Source: Archegozetes longisetosus (lineage: Eukaryota > Arthropoda > Arachnida > Sarcoptiformes > Trhypochthoniidae). From it: a stretch of DNA of 64,000 nt. This document shows positions 1 through 12,400 of this stretch, piece by piece. The notes beneath the pieces were generated by a model. That model was not told the origin of the DNA, did no database searches, and worked only from the letters and a program-made list of their open reading frames with translations. The stretch lies in NCBI GenBank assembly GCA_018873245.2, contig JAEMBT020000004.1, forward strand, positions 7,605,073 to 7,669,072. The letters run 5' to 3'. The position numbers and the translations under genes are program-made. How positions within the stretch are numbered: position 1 is the stretch's first letter; the number at the start of each line of letters is the position of its first letter.

Positions 1-2277
1 TGTTCGATAAAAAGTTCATAATAATTGACTCAAAAATTTGTATTTGATTTCGTTATAGGAATCGCCGCTAAAACTATTCTATAGGCCTCGACAGGAGTTT
101 TAATCAACTATTATTTTGATAATTTATTTTCTAATTTAAAAGCAATATTTTATTTTAAATCATCTGAACAAATAAATAGATAAACAAGTGAAATAATTAA
201 ATATGAAAAGGCTTTTTTCAAGGCTTTATGTCAAATGCTATTAATTTTGAAATAATAATGTGAATTGTTGCATAATTATAAACAATGCTTTTGATACGCA
301 TAAGTAAATTGGGTGTTGAGAACACTACAAACTTGAGAGTTCCTTCTTTGGGCTTAGGTATGATGAAACCAGATTTAATTATAAAGTGGGCGAATTTGAA
401 GATTCATTTAAATGAATTTGAGGTTCAAATTATAAGTTAAGAAAATCTGTAATTTCAAAGCTATTTTAATTGAATGCATATAATTGTTGAAAGGCTGCAT
501 CTATCTAAAATCACTTATCTATGAATACAAAGTGTCAGAACTTTATTAAATTTCTTACTTTCATCAAAATATACTGTGATTTAAATTGGGAAAACCCAAC
601 TTAGACTTTAGCCTTCAATGGTTTCGATTAGGAAAATTCTGTGCTTTTTGCTATGACCTTAATATAAGTACAACTCCTTATGCAGTTTCTCGAATGCGCG
701 CTTTCAATATTCATTAGACAAGTATTGCCGCTGGACTCAAAATGTTCAAAAGCCTCTTCTTGTCCTCAATTCCACAATAAAAGTAAAAAATGTTAGTTAT
801 TTTTTGATAACATAGTTTATTGTTGAACTGTTCGCTCATAATGTCCACAATCATCGACTGCGATGGATTTGTTACAAGCATTGGATGCGATTTATCAGTT
901 GCAGATATAAAGGTAACTTTCAATTGAATCAACTTTCCCTAAAATGAAAGTTTCAGTTTTTCCTCATTTACAAGTAATTGTATATTTAATCCCTTAGTTA
1001 ATTTAAAATTCCAACCATTATTTGCTTAATAGAATGAATTCAAACTACGACTTTCAATAGTTTAGTCAGACAGAAACTTTGCTTAGTTTTGAAAGGTTTT
1101 AAGTAAACTTGAGAAAAAGTTCCGTCATTGTTCGATACAATTGAATTATGAGATTTTTTGCATCCTTAATTCAATTGTATTTGAAAAATCACAAAGTCTA
1201 AAGTAGATCAAATCACAATGAGATCAAATTAATATTGTAGTCTAACAGCTATAACTGGAACTTGTGAATTTAGTATTTTGAGAGTTTGACTGTCAATTAG
1301 GATTATGCTACTTAACAAGTTAGTATAGCATCGCTACTACAGTGTAATTACAAAATACTATGTTCAACCCTTTAATAAATTTTCTTCAAGTTTTAAATTG
1401 TTTTGTAATGAATTCTGCTGTTATGAGTAGTAATAACCCTAAGATCAAATTCGTGTTTCTTTAATATGCAATACTAAAGATGATGTTGATAAGAAATGAC
1501 AAACGAGACTCATTAATGCAGCGCTTTACTTTGAAAACTGCTTTCAAAATATGGATTTTCCAAAACAACTAATAAGATAAACTTATAAACAAAATTTGAT
1601 AATTGTGTGCCTTTAAAATACTTTAATCACACTATAAGTTCTATGTGTTTATGCGATACATGAGTTAAAAACCTTTGAATCGTCAATGTTTAACATGATT
1701 AGAATATATAACTGGATTGAGTTCAATTTTTTTTCATAGTAAGAAAAGATTGAGCTCTCAAGAATGCATCATTGTTGGAAAGATTGCAATCCTTACTTCA
1801 TTTGATTGCAATTGATTTGCTAAAAGCGAATGTTTCAATTCAAAGAAATACTTGAAATGAGGAAAACTATGAATTTCAATTAGTGATAAATCGACTCCTT
1901 AATGACAAAATTCCGATAAGTAGTTAATAAAGTAAAGTTCCCCGATTTTTTTAATGGAATCTCAGTTCAAATAGCTTTAGCCAATTTTCATATCTGTACT
2001 GTTTTCGAATTGCATATACCTCTGGTTTCCCAGAATTGCCAGTGAAGGAAAGATAAAGAGGCGAACGATTTTTCTGAAAAACTATGCTCTCGAATAAAGC
2101 ATAGTTTTGAACATGAGTTATTTATACTAAAATGTTTAACCTAAAGTACAGCAATATAGCAATATTTGGAATACACCCTGAATTAGCTTCGTGCGACAAT
2201 CTTGTAATTTTATGCATTCATTCTTTTGATTTATTTTGAATAACTTCAACTCTTTCCTATATTTGACCCATTAATAG
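1..2277. other. Upstream region without an assignable gene
   Basis: AT-rich sequence upstream of the first clear exon of the UBAN gene. Part of it should be intron or 5' region of that gene, because the exon at 2278 begins in phase 0 directly after a TAG acceptor and has no start codon. A short open stretch beginning ATGATG near 360 (about 21 codons) could be a 5' exon, but its donor is poor and I do not support it. A minus-strand exon-like stretch at 714-945 is listed separately. No repeats or RNA genes were recognised. Confidence 0.4.
714..945 (-). other. Possible lone exon, unidentified
   Basis: On the minus strand a clean acceptor (ctttcattttag) is followed by about 77 open codons ending in a TAA. 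The frame is hydrophilic and not low-complexity, unlike most chance frames in this AT-rich DNA. I recognise no domain and can find no partner exon. It could be the last exon of a gene starting elsewhere in the first 2 kb, or chance. Confidence 0.2.
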
Positions 2278-3742
2278 AAATCAACGATTGACAGCGTTCG
2301 ACACACAACTGAGGATGACAAAGAAGAAAGCGATCAAAACCAATGCGTACAATGTCGCGCACTTAAGTCCAAGATAAACAGTTTATCAGATGAAAACTCA
2401 AGATTGAAAGAACTTAATAATGAGGTTTGCTTCACATTTATTCAGTTTTAGTTGTATTGTTGAGAATAAAGCTCAGTAATGTAGTTTTTAAGCTAGAAAA
2501 ACTACAGTAGCTTTACTATCAACAAGGATAGTTTTTCATTGTCGCTCGAACAGAACAGACCCATTTTGATAGAAATTTTAGGCTTTAATGTGCTTTTTGG
2601 GCTTTATTGTTAATCTCGAGCTGCAGAACCTTGTTTATATTACTAAACTGTGATGAGTAGCTACGGCCATTACTTATCTATGCCGTAAGTTTGGTTAGGT
2701 ATTGATAAATATTAGTTCTATTGGCGACAATATAGCCTACGAAGCATACTGAAGTTGGATTTAAGAAAAAACTCGAGCTTCAAGTAATCTAAAATTTATC
2801 TGACTCAAAGGCAGTATCTCCAGGCCTTAGCTTTGAGATCGAGCGTAAATGATAATATTGGAATGAAGCAAATTTGACTTAACCTATGTTTCTTTTCGCT
2901 TAATTTGATTAATGAGTGTGAAAATAATCGCATAGATTTCCGAAATCGACATAAGAAGACAAAAATACGATTTGGAGAGACAGGATTACATTCAACGATT
3001 GCTGAAGACAATCAAAAAACTACAACTGCGATCGAGTACTTTGATAACAAGCGATTCACAAATTAATGTTCTTCCTCTTACAGATCGACAAAGAGCTATC
3101 CATATGAGTTCAGATCAATCACAAAGTGATGACAAGCAGCAAAACGACAAATCATTACTACAAAAAAGTTATGAGAATGCTTTGAAAGAAAATGTAAATT
3201 TGCAAAAAGAATTGGATGAACTTCGAAGTAATTTCGACACTTTGATCGAACAATTGAGCGCTATTGAGAGCGAGCACATTCAGGTCCTAGAATTTCAAGC
3301 AAAACTTCATAGAGAAGATTATGAGGTGGAAAAAAGAGAGAAAGAAAATGCGGTCACTCAAGTTAAACAATTGAATTCAGAAAATCATAGATTACGCGAA
3401 ATTTGCAAAAACTATGAAAAGAAATTGCAGAAGTTTGTTGAAGTTCTAGGAGATACTCACTTTTCGAGCAAAAACGATTTGAAACATAGTTCTAGTCAGA
3501 CAAAAGTTGCTAATACTAATGCTGAACATTTCAAAACTAATTCATTGCCAAACACTTACAAATTTAAACCTTACAAATCGACTGAAGTCAACAAGTCTGA
3601 GAAAGACTGTAATTTAAGTAAAGGTAACTGCAAAATGGAAGAAATGAAAGAAATTGAATGTCCAAGCTGTCAAATGGCATTTCCAGTTCAATATCAGGTA
3701 CAACTTTTACAACACTTTGAAAAATGTCAAAAATCTGTTTGA
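2278..3742 (+). CDS. UBAN-domain ubiquitin-binding protein (NEMO/optineurin/ABIN type), 3' part
   Basis: Two exons are clear: 2278-2424 (49 codons, phase 0, coiled coil with a CxxC near its start) and 2936-3742, ending at TGA. The second exon holds more coiled coil, then a stretch matching the UBAN ubiquitin-binding motif (QAKLHREDYEVEKREKE, the D-F/Y-x-x-E-R/K core), and finishes with a C-terminal zinc finger (CPSCQMAF then HFEKC) as in NEMO and optineurin. These proteins bind Met1- or Lys63-linked ubiquitin and act as scaffolds in NF-kB signalling or selective autophagy; the insect member is Kenny. A stretch at 3036-3083 has good GT...cttcctcttacag borders and could be a 48-nt in-frame intron. 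The start codon is not located. Family assignment is sound; which member is not settled. Confidence 0.72.
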
Positions 3743-3833
3743 AAAATTCTGAACTTTATTCTCAATTTGAAATAATAACATTATTTAGTAAATAGTAATA
3801 ATCGATTACTTGTATTTGTAATCCTAATCTTAA

Positions 3834-3839
3834 AATAAA
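3834..3839 (+). terminator. Poly(A) signal of the UBAN gene
   Basis: AATAAA about 92 nt past the stop codon. A TTTATT at about 3754-3759 would be the poly(A) signal of the converging PRPF19 gene, so the two 3' UTRs probably overlap. Confidence 0.5.
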
Positions 3840-3914
3840 GATTGTGTGATAATTAAAAATAGAAAATGAATCAAAGCATTGATAGGTCGAAATAAGTGTA
3901 TGAAATTTCACTGT

Positions 3915-5432
3915 TTAGAGGCCATATATTTTGAGAGAACGGTCCAAACTGACTGATACCAAATAACGTGAATGTTCTCCAAAGCGAACACCAGTGGCAG
4001 CCGCAGTGTGATCAGCGAATGTCTTGATATTTTCCCATTGTTTGCTTATATAGACCCTGACATCAGTTCCAGCAACTGCTAAATAAGTGCCACTTTGATC
4101 AAAGCAGAGATCCTTAACCTGATAACCTTCGTCCAGGAGAATTGTTTTGAAATTCTTTAATTTACGCAAATCCCAAAGTTTTATAACTGAATCGTCGGCA
4201 GAAGTAGCTAAATAATAACCATTTTCGGAGAAAGACATTGCAGATATCGAACCCGAATGTCCAGGAAAGTTAGCCACATTACTACGTTCTTTCAAGTCCC
4301 AAATCTTGATCAGTGAATCAGAAGTTCCCGTTCCAAATATGAGTCCGTCAGGATGAAACTGAGCGGTGGTCAAAGCGTGTGGCGTTGATGTGTCGCCCAC
4401 TTTAGTTAATATGCGCCCTGTATTTAAGTCGGAAAAGGCCCAGTGCTCGTCGGTGGATGTACTCAGCACATAGTCTCCAGTAGCGTGTAGACTGACTGCA
4501 GTAATGGGCCCGTCATGGGCGCGAACTATTTGTAACGTTTGAGAAGTCGGCAAATGCCAGACACGGATCTGACTGTCAGGAGAAGCAGTTATGACATTAT
4601 CTTGATTTGGATGATATATAACTGAAGTCACTTTTTTTGTGTGACCTTTTAGTGATGTAATCACTTGTTCGTTATCTTTGTTGAAAATGATAGCACATTT
4701 GTCGTTACCGCCCGTCAATATCTTATTTGTATCAGTCGGACAAATGTCTACCGCTAAAATTCCAGGGACACTAACGCTATGGAGACCTGAGTGAGAGGCC
4801 AGTGTCTTAAACGTACGAAATTCATCAGGCTTGACAAGCTCTTCAGGAACTGTTTTGCCTCGTTTTTTGCGTTCAGCCGTCAAAATGGAAGCTTTATTTT
4901 CGAGTTTCTCCAATACCTCGGGTGTGATTCCAGGCTCATCGATAGCCTGTTCAGGGAAGGCCTGATCGTTAGCGTTGTAGTGATTTGATCCATGAGCAGC
5001 AACATTCGAAATGCCGGCTTTTGGTTTAAGTGTGGCCAATGCCTCTCTGGCAGCCGTCACTTCCTTGGTGAGTCTAGCGATGACTCGACATGCAGCGTCA
5101 TGTTGATAGAGAGCGTGTGATAACTCCTGTCTTGCAGTCTGTAATTGTTGCCTTAAGGTAAAGCTGTGAAGCATTACAGCATCCCACTCGTCTTGAAGAC
5201 ATTTCAGAATTGCCGGTATACTTGTGGCTGATGGCGGTCTCGGCTTCACGACTGCCGGCGTCTTGATCTCTATCAACATATCTTCCGTTAGTTCCTTACC
5301 ATTGATCGGATCAGTTCCATGTTCTTCGATGTACTTAATGATAAGACGTTTTTCGAATACAGATCCCGATTGTGGGGAAACAACTGCCACTTCTGGCACT
5401 TCATTACTTAGAGCGCAACACAAAGACATCAC
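3915..5432 (-). CDS. PRPF19: Pre-mRNA-processing factor 19, U-box E3 ligase
   Basis: A single uninterrupted exon of 505 codons. The first 70 or so residues are a U-box ([13 protein letters not shown], then [10 protein letters not shown]), followed by the Prp19 coiled-coil tetramerisation region with the hallmark string [20 protein letters not shown], then seven WD40 repeats from about residue 215 to the end (repeats with IRVWHL, IKIWDL, IKLWDL, LKIYGL). Prp19 is the core of the nineteen complex that ubiquitinates spliceosomal PRP3 and stabilises the activated spliceosome, and it also acts in DNA repair. Length matches the animal protein (about 504). Two ATG codons lie in tandem at the start; the second gives the usual MSL start. 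It converges with the UBAN gene and diverges from B4GALT7, with 634 bp between start codons. Confidence 0.98.
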   Translation of the reverse strand: MMSLCCALSNEVPEVAVVSPQSGSVFEKRLIIKYIEEHGTDPINGKELTEDMLIEIKTPAVVKPRPPSATSIPAILKCLQDEWDAVMLHSFTLRQQLQTARQELSHALYQHDAACRVIARLTKEVTAAREALATLKPKAGISNVAAHGSNHYNANDQAFPEQAIDEPGITPEVLEKLENKASILTAERKKRGKTVPEELVKPDEFRTFKTLASHSGLHSVSVPGILAVDICPTDTNKILTGGNDKCAIIFNKDNEQVITSLKGHTKKVTSVIYHPNQDNVITASPDSQIRVWHLPTSQTLQIVRAHDGPITAVSLHATGDYVLSTSTDEHWAFSDLNTGRILTKVGDTSTPHALTTAQFHPDGLIFGTGTSDSLIKIWDLKERSNVANFPGHSGSISAMSFSENGYYLATSADDSVIKLWDLRKLKNFKTILLDEGYQVKDLCFDQSGTYLAVAGTDVRVYISKQWENIKTFADHTAAATGVRFGEHSRYLVSVSLDRSLKIYGL

Positions 5433-6066
5433 TTTCTGATGATTCGCTTCTTATCTACTATTTATAAAATTAATATTGATTTAAATTAAGCTCAAATAAA
5501 CATTGAATGCAAACCTTAAGACAAATTATGATTTCATTGAACACTTAGTTGAAGCAATTCGGCTAAATTCTAGACTCACTTTCAGACACACAACAAATTT
5601 TCTCAAAGAAGCCTCACTTTCAATGTTTTATCTCTCATAACTATTCTACAGCAAACGCTGCCTAATATAACCTAAATCTTTTAGGTAGTCATGTATCACA
5701 ACAAATAAAGATAATCGATTCAAATATTCATAAAATATTCGATAAAAATTAATTTAATACAAATCTAGTTGCTAAACATATCATTTAACTAAATGACCTC
5801 AATATCTTAATCATTATTAACATCGAGTCTCTCCTGTAAGTATTTCGTACATTTATTACGTCTAAAACTTTTTGATACTGAAAGCATAGGTGAAGTGTTA
5901 AGCCACTAGATGTCCGATCGATTCATTGATTTGAAGCCAAGTTTTCTTGTTGTTTTAGTTGTATTTTGAAAAAACTTATCAAAATAAGGAAATAAATTAT
6001 TGTCATTTATTACTGAATTATTCATTAAAGTCAAGTAATAATTACACGAAAAGGAGTAGGGAAGAC
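5433..6066. promoter_or_regulatory. Shared divergent promoter region, PRPF19 / B4GALT7
   Basis: 634 bp between two divergent start codons. A TTTTAG acceptor-like site just before 5959 suggests a 5' UTR intron in B4GALT7. No core promoter motif can be assigned with confidence. Confidence 0.4.
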
Positions 6067-7297
6067 ATGGCTATTAGTATGCGAACTATGAGCTCATCAA
6101 AACTTTTAATTATGTGTTTATTGTGTTGTTTAATACTGACTATTTTGATATCTTTATCGCCAATAATAACGAATACTACAAGTGGGAATACAATTGACTG
6201 CAAATGTAATTTAAATACCGGTCAGGTGATTGACGATCAATTGAACGGTAACAAGGACAATATTGACAACAAATCAATGCATAGACTAGCCGTTATTGTG
6301 CCATTTCGTGACCGTTTCGATGAATTGATTCGATTTGTGCCACATATGCATCAGTTTTTGACAAACCAAAGGATTGATCACAAGTTTTATATAATAAATC
6401 AAGTAGACTCATATCGATTCAATAGAGCCTCGCTTATCAACATCGGTTTCCTTATAGCTCGCCATCATTGCGATTACATAGCTATGCATGATGTTGACCT
6501 CTTACCTCTTAACCATCAGTTGAGATATGATTATCCAATTAATGGTCCCTTTCATGTAGCATCGCCTCAATTACATCCTAAATATCATTACAAGACTTTT
6601 GTCGGAGGAATACTACTGATAACAAGAGAGCATTTTGAAAAAGTCAATGGTTTGTCAAACAATTACTGGGGTTGGGGTCTAGAAGGTTAGCATCACTTAT
6701 TCATTATCCAGATTTCACTTTCTGTTTGCCATTTAATTTGATCTGTCAATTGTTCCTTTTCCCAAAAAGATGACGAGTTTTACGCCAGATTGAGAGACGC
6801 CAATTTAGTTGTATGAACTGTTTCTCATTTTTGTTATTCAAACAAATCTTTAATCTTGATTTATAACAAAAATTTGTTCACTTTAACAGATATCACGTCC
6901 TGAAGGCATCACAACTGGAGTTAATGATACTTTTCTTCATCTTCACGATAGGTTAGCTCGTAAAAGAGATACCGTTAGACTTTTCAATCAAAAAGAGGTA
7001 AACCGTTAGATTTGTGAATAACTAAAAGCAAAAATTACTTGACACAACCTCAAGATAAATTGCTTTAACTTTTAGGTGACCCGTAGAAGAGATCGTCTTA
7101 CAGGACTAAATACGGTTCAGTTCAAACTGATTAGCGTTAATCAAATGAGTGTCGACAACAGTCCCTTTACTGTACATAATGTGCAACTTATTTGTGATAT
7201 TTCAGTAACTCCGTGGTGTCAAACAAAGCAAAGTTTATCTCAAACTAAGTCAAGTTTCAATAATATTAATAGTGGAAAAAAAGAGCCCGTAAGTTAG
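6067..7297 (+). CDS. B4GALT7: Xylosylprotein beta-1,4-galactosyltransferase (galactosyltransferase I)
   Basis: Four exons: 6067-6685, 6770-6810, 6890-6997 and 7076-7297, all GT-AG and in phase, giving 329 aa (the vertebrate enzyme is 327). The protein is type II: a short cytosolic N-terminus, a membrane segment at about residues 12-36, then the catalytic domain with VPFRDR, the metal-binding HDVDLLPLN (DxD), [12 protein letters not shown], the WGWGLEGDDEF motif and the C-terminal TPWC. It adds the first galactose to xylose in the proteoglycan linker in the Golgi, needed for heparan and chondroitin sulfate. The start ATG at 6067 was chosen because it begins the short basic cytosolic tail before the membrane anchor; no ATG lies further upstream in frame. 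Confidence 0.95.
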
Positions 7298-8196
7298 TCA
7301 AACTTAATGAAGAATATATTGAAAATATTGAACACGAGATGGGGAGCGAGTATATATAGGTTATCACTAGTGGTAACAGCGCTTTAAGGCATACATAATA
7401 ATTATTCATACGAGAGGAGACGTCATTCGAGCAATGATGAGAAAAAAGTCATTACCACCAAAAACATAAAGTGAGTGAAGAGATTATGCGTAGTCTATAT
7501 ACAAGCACAGTATATGGCAGTCGTGTTGTGCGACAACTACAGTTGATAACATAGATTTCAGTTTTCTGTTATATTTGGTTTTGAGTAAACTTTTACTTAG
7601 TTTTACTGGCCTTAGTCATCGGCTTGCATTTGATTACGAGGAATCGCCCTTTAATTCAATCAAGTTTTTAATTATGAGATCATATTACTATTCATATATC
7701 CTTTTGTTGCATTAATGCTGAGTTATTTAGATTCAAATCAACAAAAGTATGATAAATAGATGATGGTTCAAATGTTTTGTAAACTAATCAATCACTCTAT
7801 AGTTGGATCTAAAGGATGGCCAAATCTAGTTGTCAATATTTTCTTTTAAATAATTACTGTATTAGTGACCGATTTTATCATTTATTCAAGTTTTATATAT
7901 TTTCGATATGTTTTCTACATTTAAGTCATTCATATAATGGTGAGTCAGTTATGGTTTTGAATATTTCGTTAGATTAATTTATAATTTTGTTGCAAATGTG
8001 TCTTATGTAAAGCAAAAGATGTCTATCTGAATAACAAGCCTAAAACTGTAGTCTAGACTTACAAGACCAGAGTGAAACCAAAGTTTATCAAAATAAACAA
8101 CAATCATAGCATGTCTAGCAATCAATTATTCAATCAATAAATTTTAGTTTGCTCAATTTTTTTTGTTATTCACTTTTATCAGCATTGTTATGAATA
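7298..8196. other. Intergenic, nothing recognised
   Basis: AT-rich sequence downstream of B4GALT7. A short palindrome (ggttatcactagtggtaac) lies near 7360-7380. No exon-like or RNA gene signal was seen. Confidence 0.5.
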
Positions 8197-8204
8197 CTGT
8201 GTGA

Positions 8205-8711
8205 TAGACATGTGCATCGTACAACCGCATGATTTAGCAGATGAGAAGCGCGGGTGTAGGTATGAAATCTAGCAGATACGGGTCAGTGTCATTCTTTTCA
8301 GTGGAATACTCGCATTGAAATTGTACAATAAGATTGAATGCAAACACAATATCGAAACGATTATTCGCCATACCTGTAACTAGTTTGCTGAGTGAACGAA
8401 ACCTTTAATTATGTTAGATTAACACTAACCGATAGGAGATCGCGTATAAGTTCAGATAAAGTCGATAAATTGTTACTTGTTAGATCCAATTTGGATATCG
8501 TTAAAAAATAATTTAGGCATTTTGAATATAAATTGATTTGAAGGAATTTTGTAATGTCCCGACTTAGATTTAATAAAGACATTGAAATGCGGTTGATTGC
8601 GGGTGTTTTGAGGATATCGGCAATAATTTTTGCGAGTGCAGAGCAGACGCGGGTATAAGGTTGGTAGTTGCGGACGGGTGCGGGTGCAAGACTTCAATAG
8701 ATGCATGTCTA
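8205..8711. mobile_element. Non-autonomous hAT-like element (MITE), about 507 bp
   Basis: Ends are inverted: TAGACATGTGCAT at the left and ATGCATGTCTA at the right. Flanks carry an imperfect 8-bp duplication (8197-8204 ctgtgtga, 8712-8719 ctgtatgg). Subterminal sequence at both ends contains clusters of GCGGGTG/CGGGTGCGGG, a feature common in hAT elements. There is no transposase frame. The element sits between B4GALT7 and the ADAM gene. Confidence 0.65.
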
Positions 8712-8719
8712 CTGTATGG

Positions 8720-9466
8720 AGACATGTTTCATGAGATAGTGTCATAACTTTTTTGTTCACTGAAGTGAGAAATTCTAGGCTGAGTTCTAGTCAACTATTG
8801 GCTATTATGTAATTAAAAAGTGCTTATCTTGGTCACTACTCTGTACTCTTTTGACTTCTTTCATTCATGACTCACGAGTTAGTGTTAAATGTGTGAACTG
8901 CATTTAAAACTTGGCTAATTTGAATATGAAAATTGATTTATAAAAATAGTTGGCAAGATATGATAATTAATTGAGTTATTTGGTACACGTTGAAATATTT
9001 TGGTAAATAAGCAAACTAAAGTTAATGCGTTGTATTATAAAAAAGCTAGAAACACAAGTTGAGCCTCACCTAAACTTGAGAGTTAATCTCAAATTGATTA
9101 TTGATCCACCCTTTGCTCTATATTAGTATTTATTTTTCCGACCTAATTCGACCTGAGGACAGGGTTTCGACAATTTAAGTGTAGTTCCTTAAGCTATTGA
9201 TTACACGCTATTCCTAAATTAAGTCAATCAAAAAGCCTTTGAGTAGCGATTAACTAATATTATTTGATTATATGAACTATTCTCATCCCTTTTATACTAG
9301 CAGTACAGGATATATTTATATCAATTACTAAATTAATCATTTCATCAACGGATAACTTATAGGATCTTTGGTATGAGATTCAATTGATTATAGATTAATG
9401 AAAAGGTTCTCAAGTGATTTCTGTTTGTTTTTCATTACTGTGGAAACTTTTCCATTATGAGTAATA
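8720..9466. other. Intergenic, upstream of the ADAM gene
   Basis: AT-rich, no coding signal recognised. It probably includes the ADAM promoter if the exon at 9467 is its first coding exon. Confidence 0.4.
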
Positions 9467-12400
9467 ATGATTGCTTCATTTTTCATACTCTTCGTTACCC
9501 AAATTGTTGAGAGACTGATTCACGGTCAACTTTGTAAACCGTTTCAAACATTTAGCTTATCCTTCTTTTTGTTTTTTCCTTTATTTCTTTTTTCTCCATT
9601 TCTTGTTCACTTGCGGATCAGTATAATTGCCTTTCATGTACAATTTTGGCCTCAATTGCTCAAAGCTTTAGATTCCTTTACAGTTGGGTGATATTAAACA
9701 ATCCCAAGACTTAATATCTGTTTATACAACTCATCCATTTTTACTCAATTTAGTTATTATTTATGGAGAATCTTGTTTTTGTCAAAATTTGAAACGATTA
9801 CGCCACTTAAGTAAAAAATTGTAAGAAAAAATTGTTCGCTCTCATAGTATTCAAACTTAATGATATCAGAATTGAGAAACGGTGTGAAGACCTTAGTACT
9901 TTGTTCTGTACTCATAACTCATGTCTGATACGGTTTATGGCTATTATATTCGTTTCCACGTATTTATGCAAACAAAAAGTTGCTCCAAAGGTTACTGATC
10001 TCATTCATTTTAAATAATTTGATTGCTTTTATTAATGTAAATATTTGCGCACTAATTTATGAATTATTTGATGAAAAAGCTTAACTTCAATTCAACTAAA
10101 GTCTGCGTCGCATTTGCCTCGAATCTGAAGTTATGTTTACTTTAAAGTCAGTTTACAGATTGCGATATAAATGCCAGAGAACACCAATTGGTTTTTGTTG
10201 GATGTTTCAAATTTCAGTTTAGTTTATCATTCAAACAATTTCTCAATAGATAGATATTGGATCTTATTATTTCTGTCCAAACTGATGTGTTGAAGAGGTC
10301 ATCAATTATGCGATAATAAAACGTGTGTTTTAAAAAAGCCCTTAGATTAGTTTTGAAATTTTATCTTGAGCCTATTCGCAATGTGTTAGTCATTTAGTTG
10401 GAATGATTGATCTGACACTTTTGAATCGCTTAAATAGTTTCCAAAATATATATTTGAAAAAAGAGAGGTTAAGAAACTTGAATTAAGTGTTTACTTTATA
10501 AAGTTGTTATAGTTTGCTTCAATATCTAACTTGTTCGTATTGATGCTCGCGCTTTAACATTGTCAGTCTATTTGTGCCATAATGAAAGTTATAGTTTTCA
10601 GGTTTATTTTAAGGTGTAATAAATTGTTTTAATTGAATGTACAATTTAGAGTGAACATTAATTTCTCCCCAAAATCAGATGATATTAGTGTCGTTCGTTT
10701 TTGTTCACTTTGACCTAATTTACTGGTTGCCTGCTTATTTGATTTGAGAAATTAAAAAATATATTTAGTTTATCAATTTCTTTTTCAAGTCATCAAATTG
10801 GAGGTCAAGTTGACATCGGAATATTTGATCGTATCTTAGGCATAATTTTGAAAAATATTTTCCTCCAAATATGTTAATACATTTTACATCTACATCTGTA
10901 TAAACTTGACTTCATTTGTTTTTCGTCTTGCACTTCTTATGGGATTAATAGGTTTCAAGCTAATTATTACTTAAGTTGTAGTAACAGCTAGTGTTCTCTC
11001 CAACGCGTCTCAGTCCTCATTTAGTTTATCTGATTTTACAGAAAAATTAGAGTTAAAATTGACTGAAACAACTTTTATTGCTGTTCTTAGAAGTTCTAAC
11101 AATACTTTTCAGACTTACATAATTTTATGAATTTAGTTGACTCGCCTAGGAAACCGGATAATACCACTACAGTATTTACGAGTAGTGAGAACATTTAAAT
11201 TGAAAATCTTATCTTCTCTTATGTCAGCAACAAATCAGTTAATACTTTTCTGGTTAACTTAAAATAAGTTCGGGTTTTTTGTATATTTTATTTCCCACTC
11301 ATTAGGCTTTGACGCACAAACATTTTATTCTAATTTGCAAAATAAAATACTTATTTTTAGTTAATTTTAATATGAATATACCAATTGATAAGTTTTAATA
11401 TTTGTTAGATCCCTTGAAAGAGTTCACAAGACATGAAGTGGTAACTCCTATACTCTACCCCGAATTTGAGAAAAATGCGAATCTGACGACATCAGAGGTA
11501 AAACTATGCTATCTCATTTAATTAAGTGATAATGAGAAAAACAGTTACTATAATTATAATTTTCCATAAAAATTCAATAAATTTTAGTAATTTATTTTGC
11601 AATCCATATATTACTGGTTCTTAACTAAGCGGAACATGAGTTTCAGGAAAAATGATTAATTGTTTTAACGAGTGAACTTATTGTTAAAGTAAAATAACCA
11701 TAAAATAAATGCATTCAAATCCAAAATAAACTAAATTTGCAAACGGCATACTTTCAGGATGAAAAATTATACGAAAATGAGTTAAAAATTGAATTAAATG
11801 CATTTAACAAGTCATTCACACTCGATTTAATGAGAAATACTCAACTCATTCCGCCTCACTATTTCGAAAAACATCATCATAAAGGAAATTATATCAATTC
11901 GATGCCTCACTCGACGGTAAAAATACCAACCTATTTCAATAGATTTATTGGACAAATATTTGTCTAAATATCCGAACTTTGAACAGAATCAAAACCATTG
12001 TCACTATAAGGGCCATATACTAAATCAAAAAGAAGAAACATGGGCTGCTATTTCAACATGCAATCGATCAATAAGTGGCGTATTTAGTGATGGCAACCAA
12101 TTATATCATATTCACCCTATACAAGATAGTCAGTCAGTCATTTTGTTCAGAGATAGAGATCTGATTTCATCTTTCAAATGCGGTAACAAAGTTAACAAAT
12201 TAATAAATTCAATCATAACTTCAATGTTCTTCATTGCTCCATTACTAGGTTATAATAATGAGTCGAAAGCAATTCTGTTGTCGCATAAAACACGACTGAA
12301 AAGATCTATTCCTGATCCGTATAACAGTAATAGTGTTTCAAGATATGTAGAATTAGTTATTGTTAATGATTATAAAGTTGTAAGTTTATGATTGATGATT

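Noticed and set aside
8473..8760. Minus-strand frame of 95 codons
   Set aside because: It lies across the end of the hAT-like element and reads through its repeats; no recognisable protein.
11917..11942. 26-nt intron suggested by the nearest acceptor in the ADAM prodomain
   Set aside because: Too short and out of phase; the acceptor at 11986 gives a 70-nt intron that joins in phase to NQNHCHYKGH.
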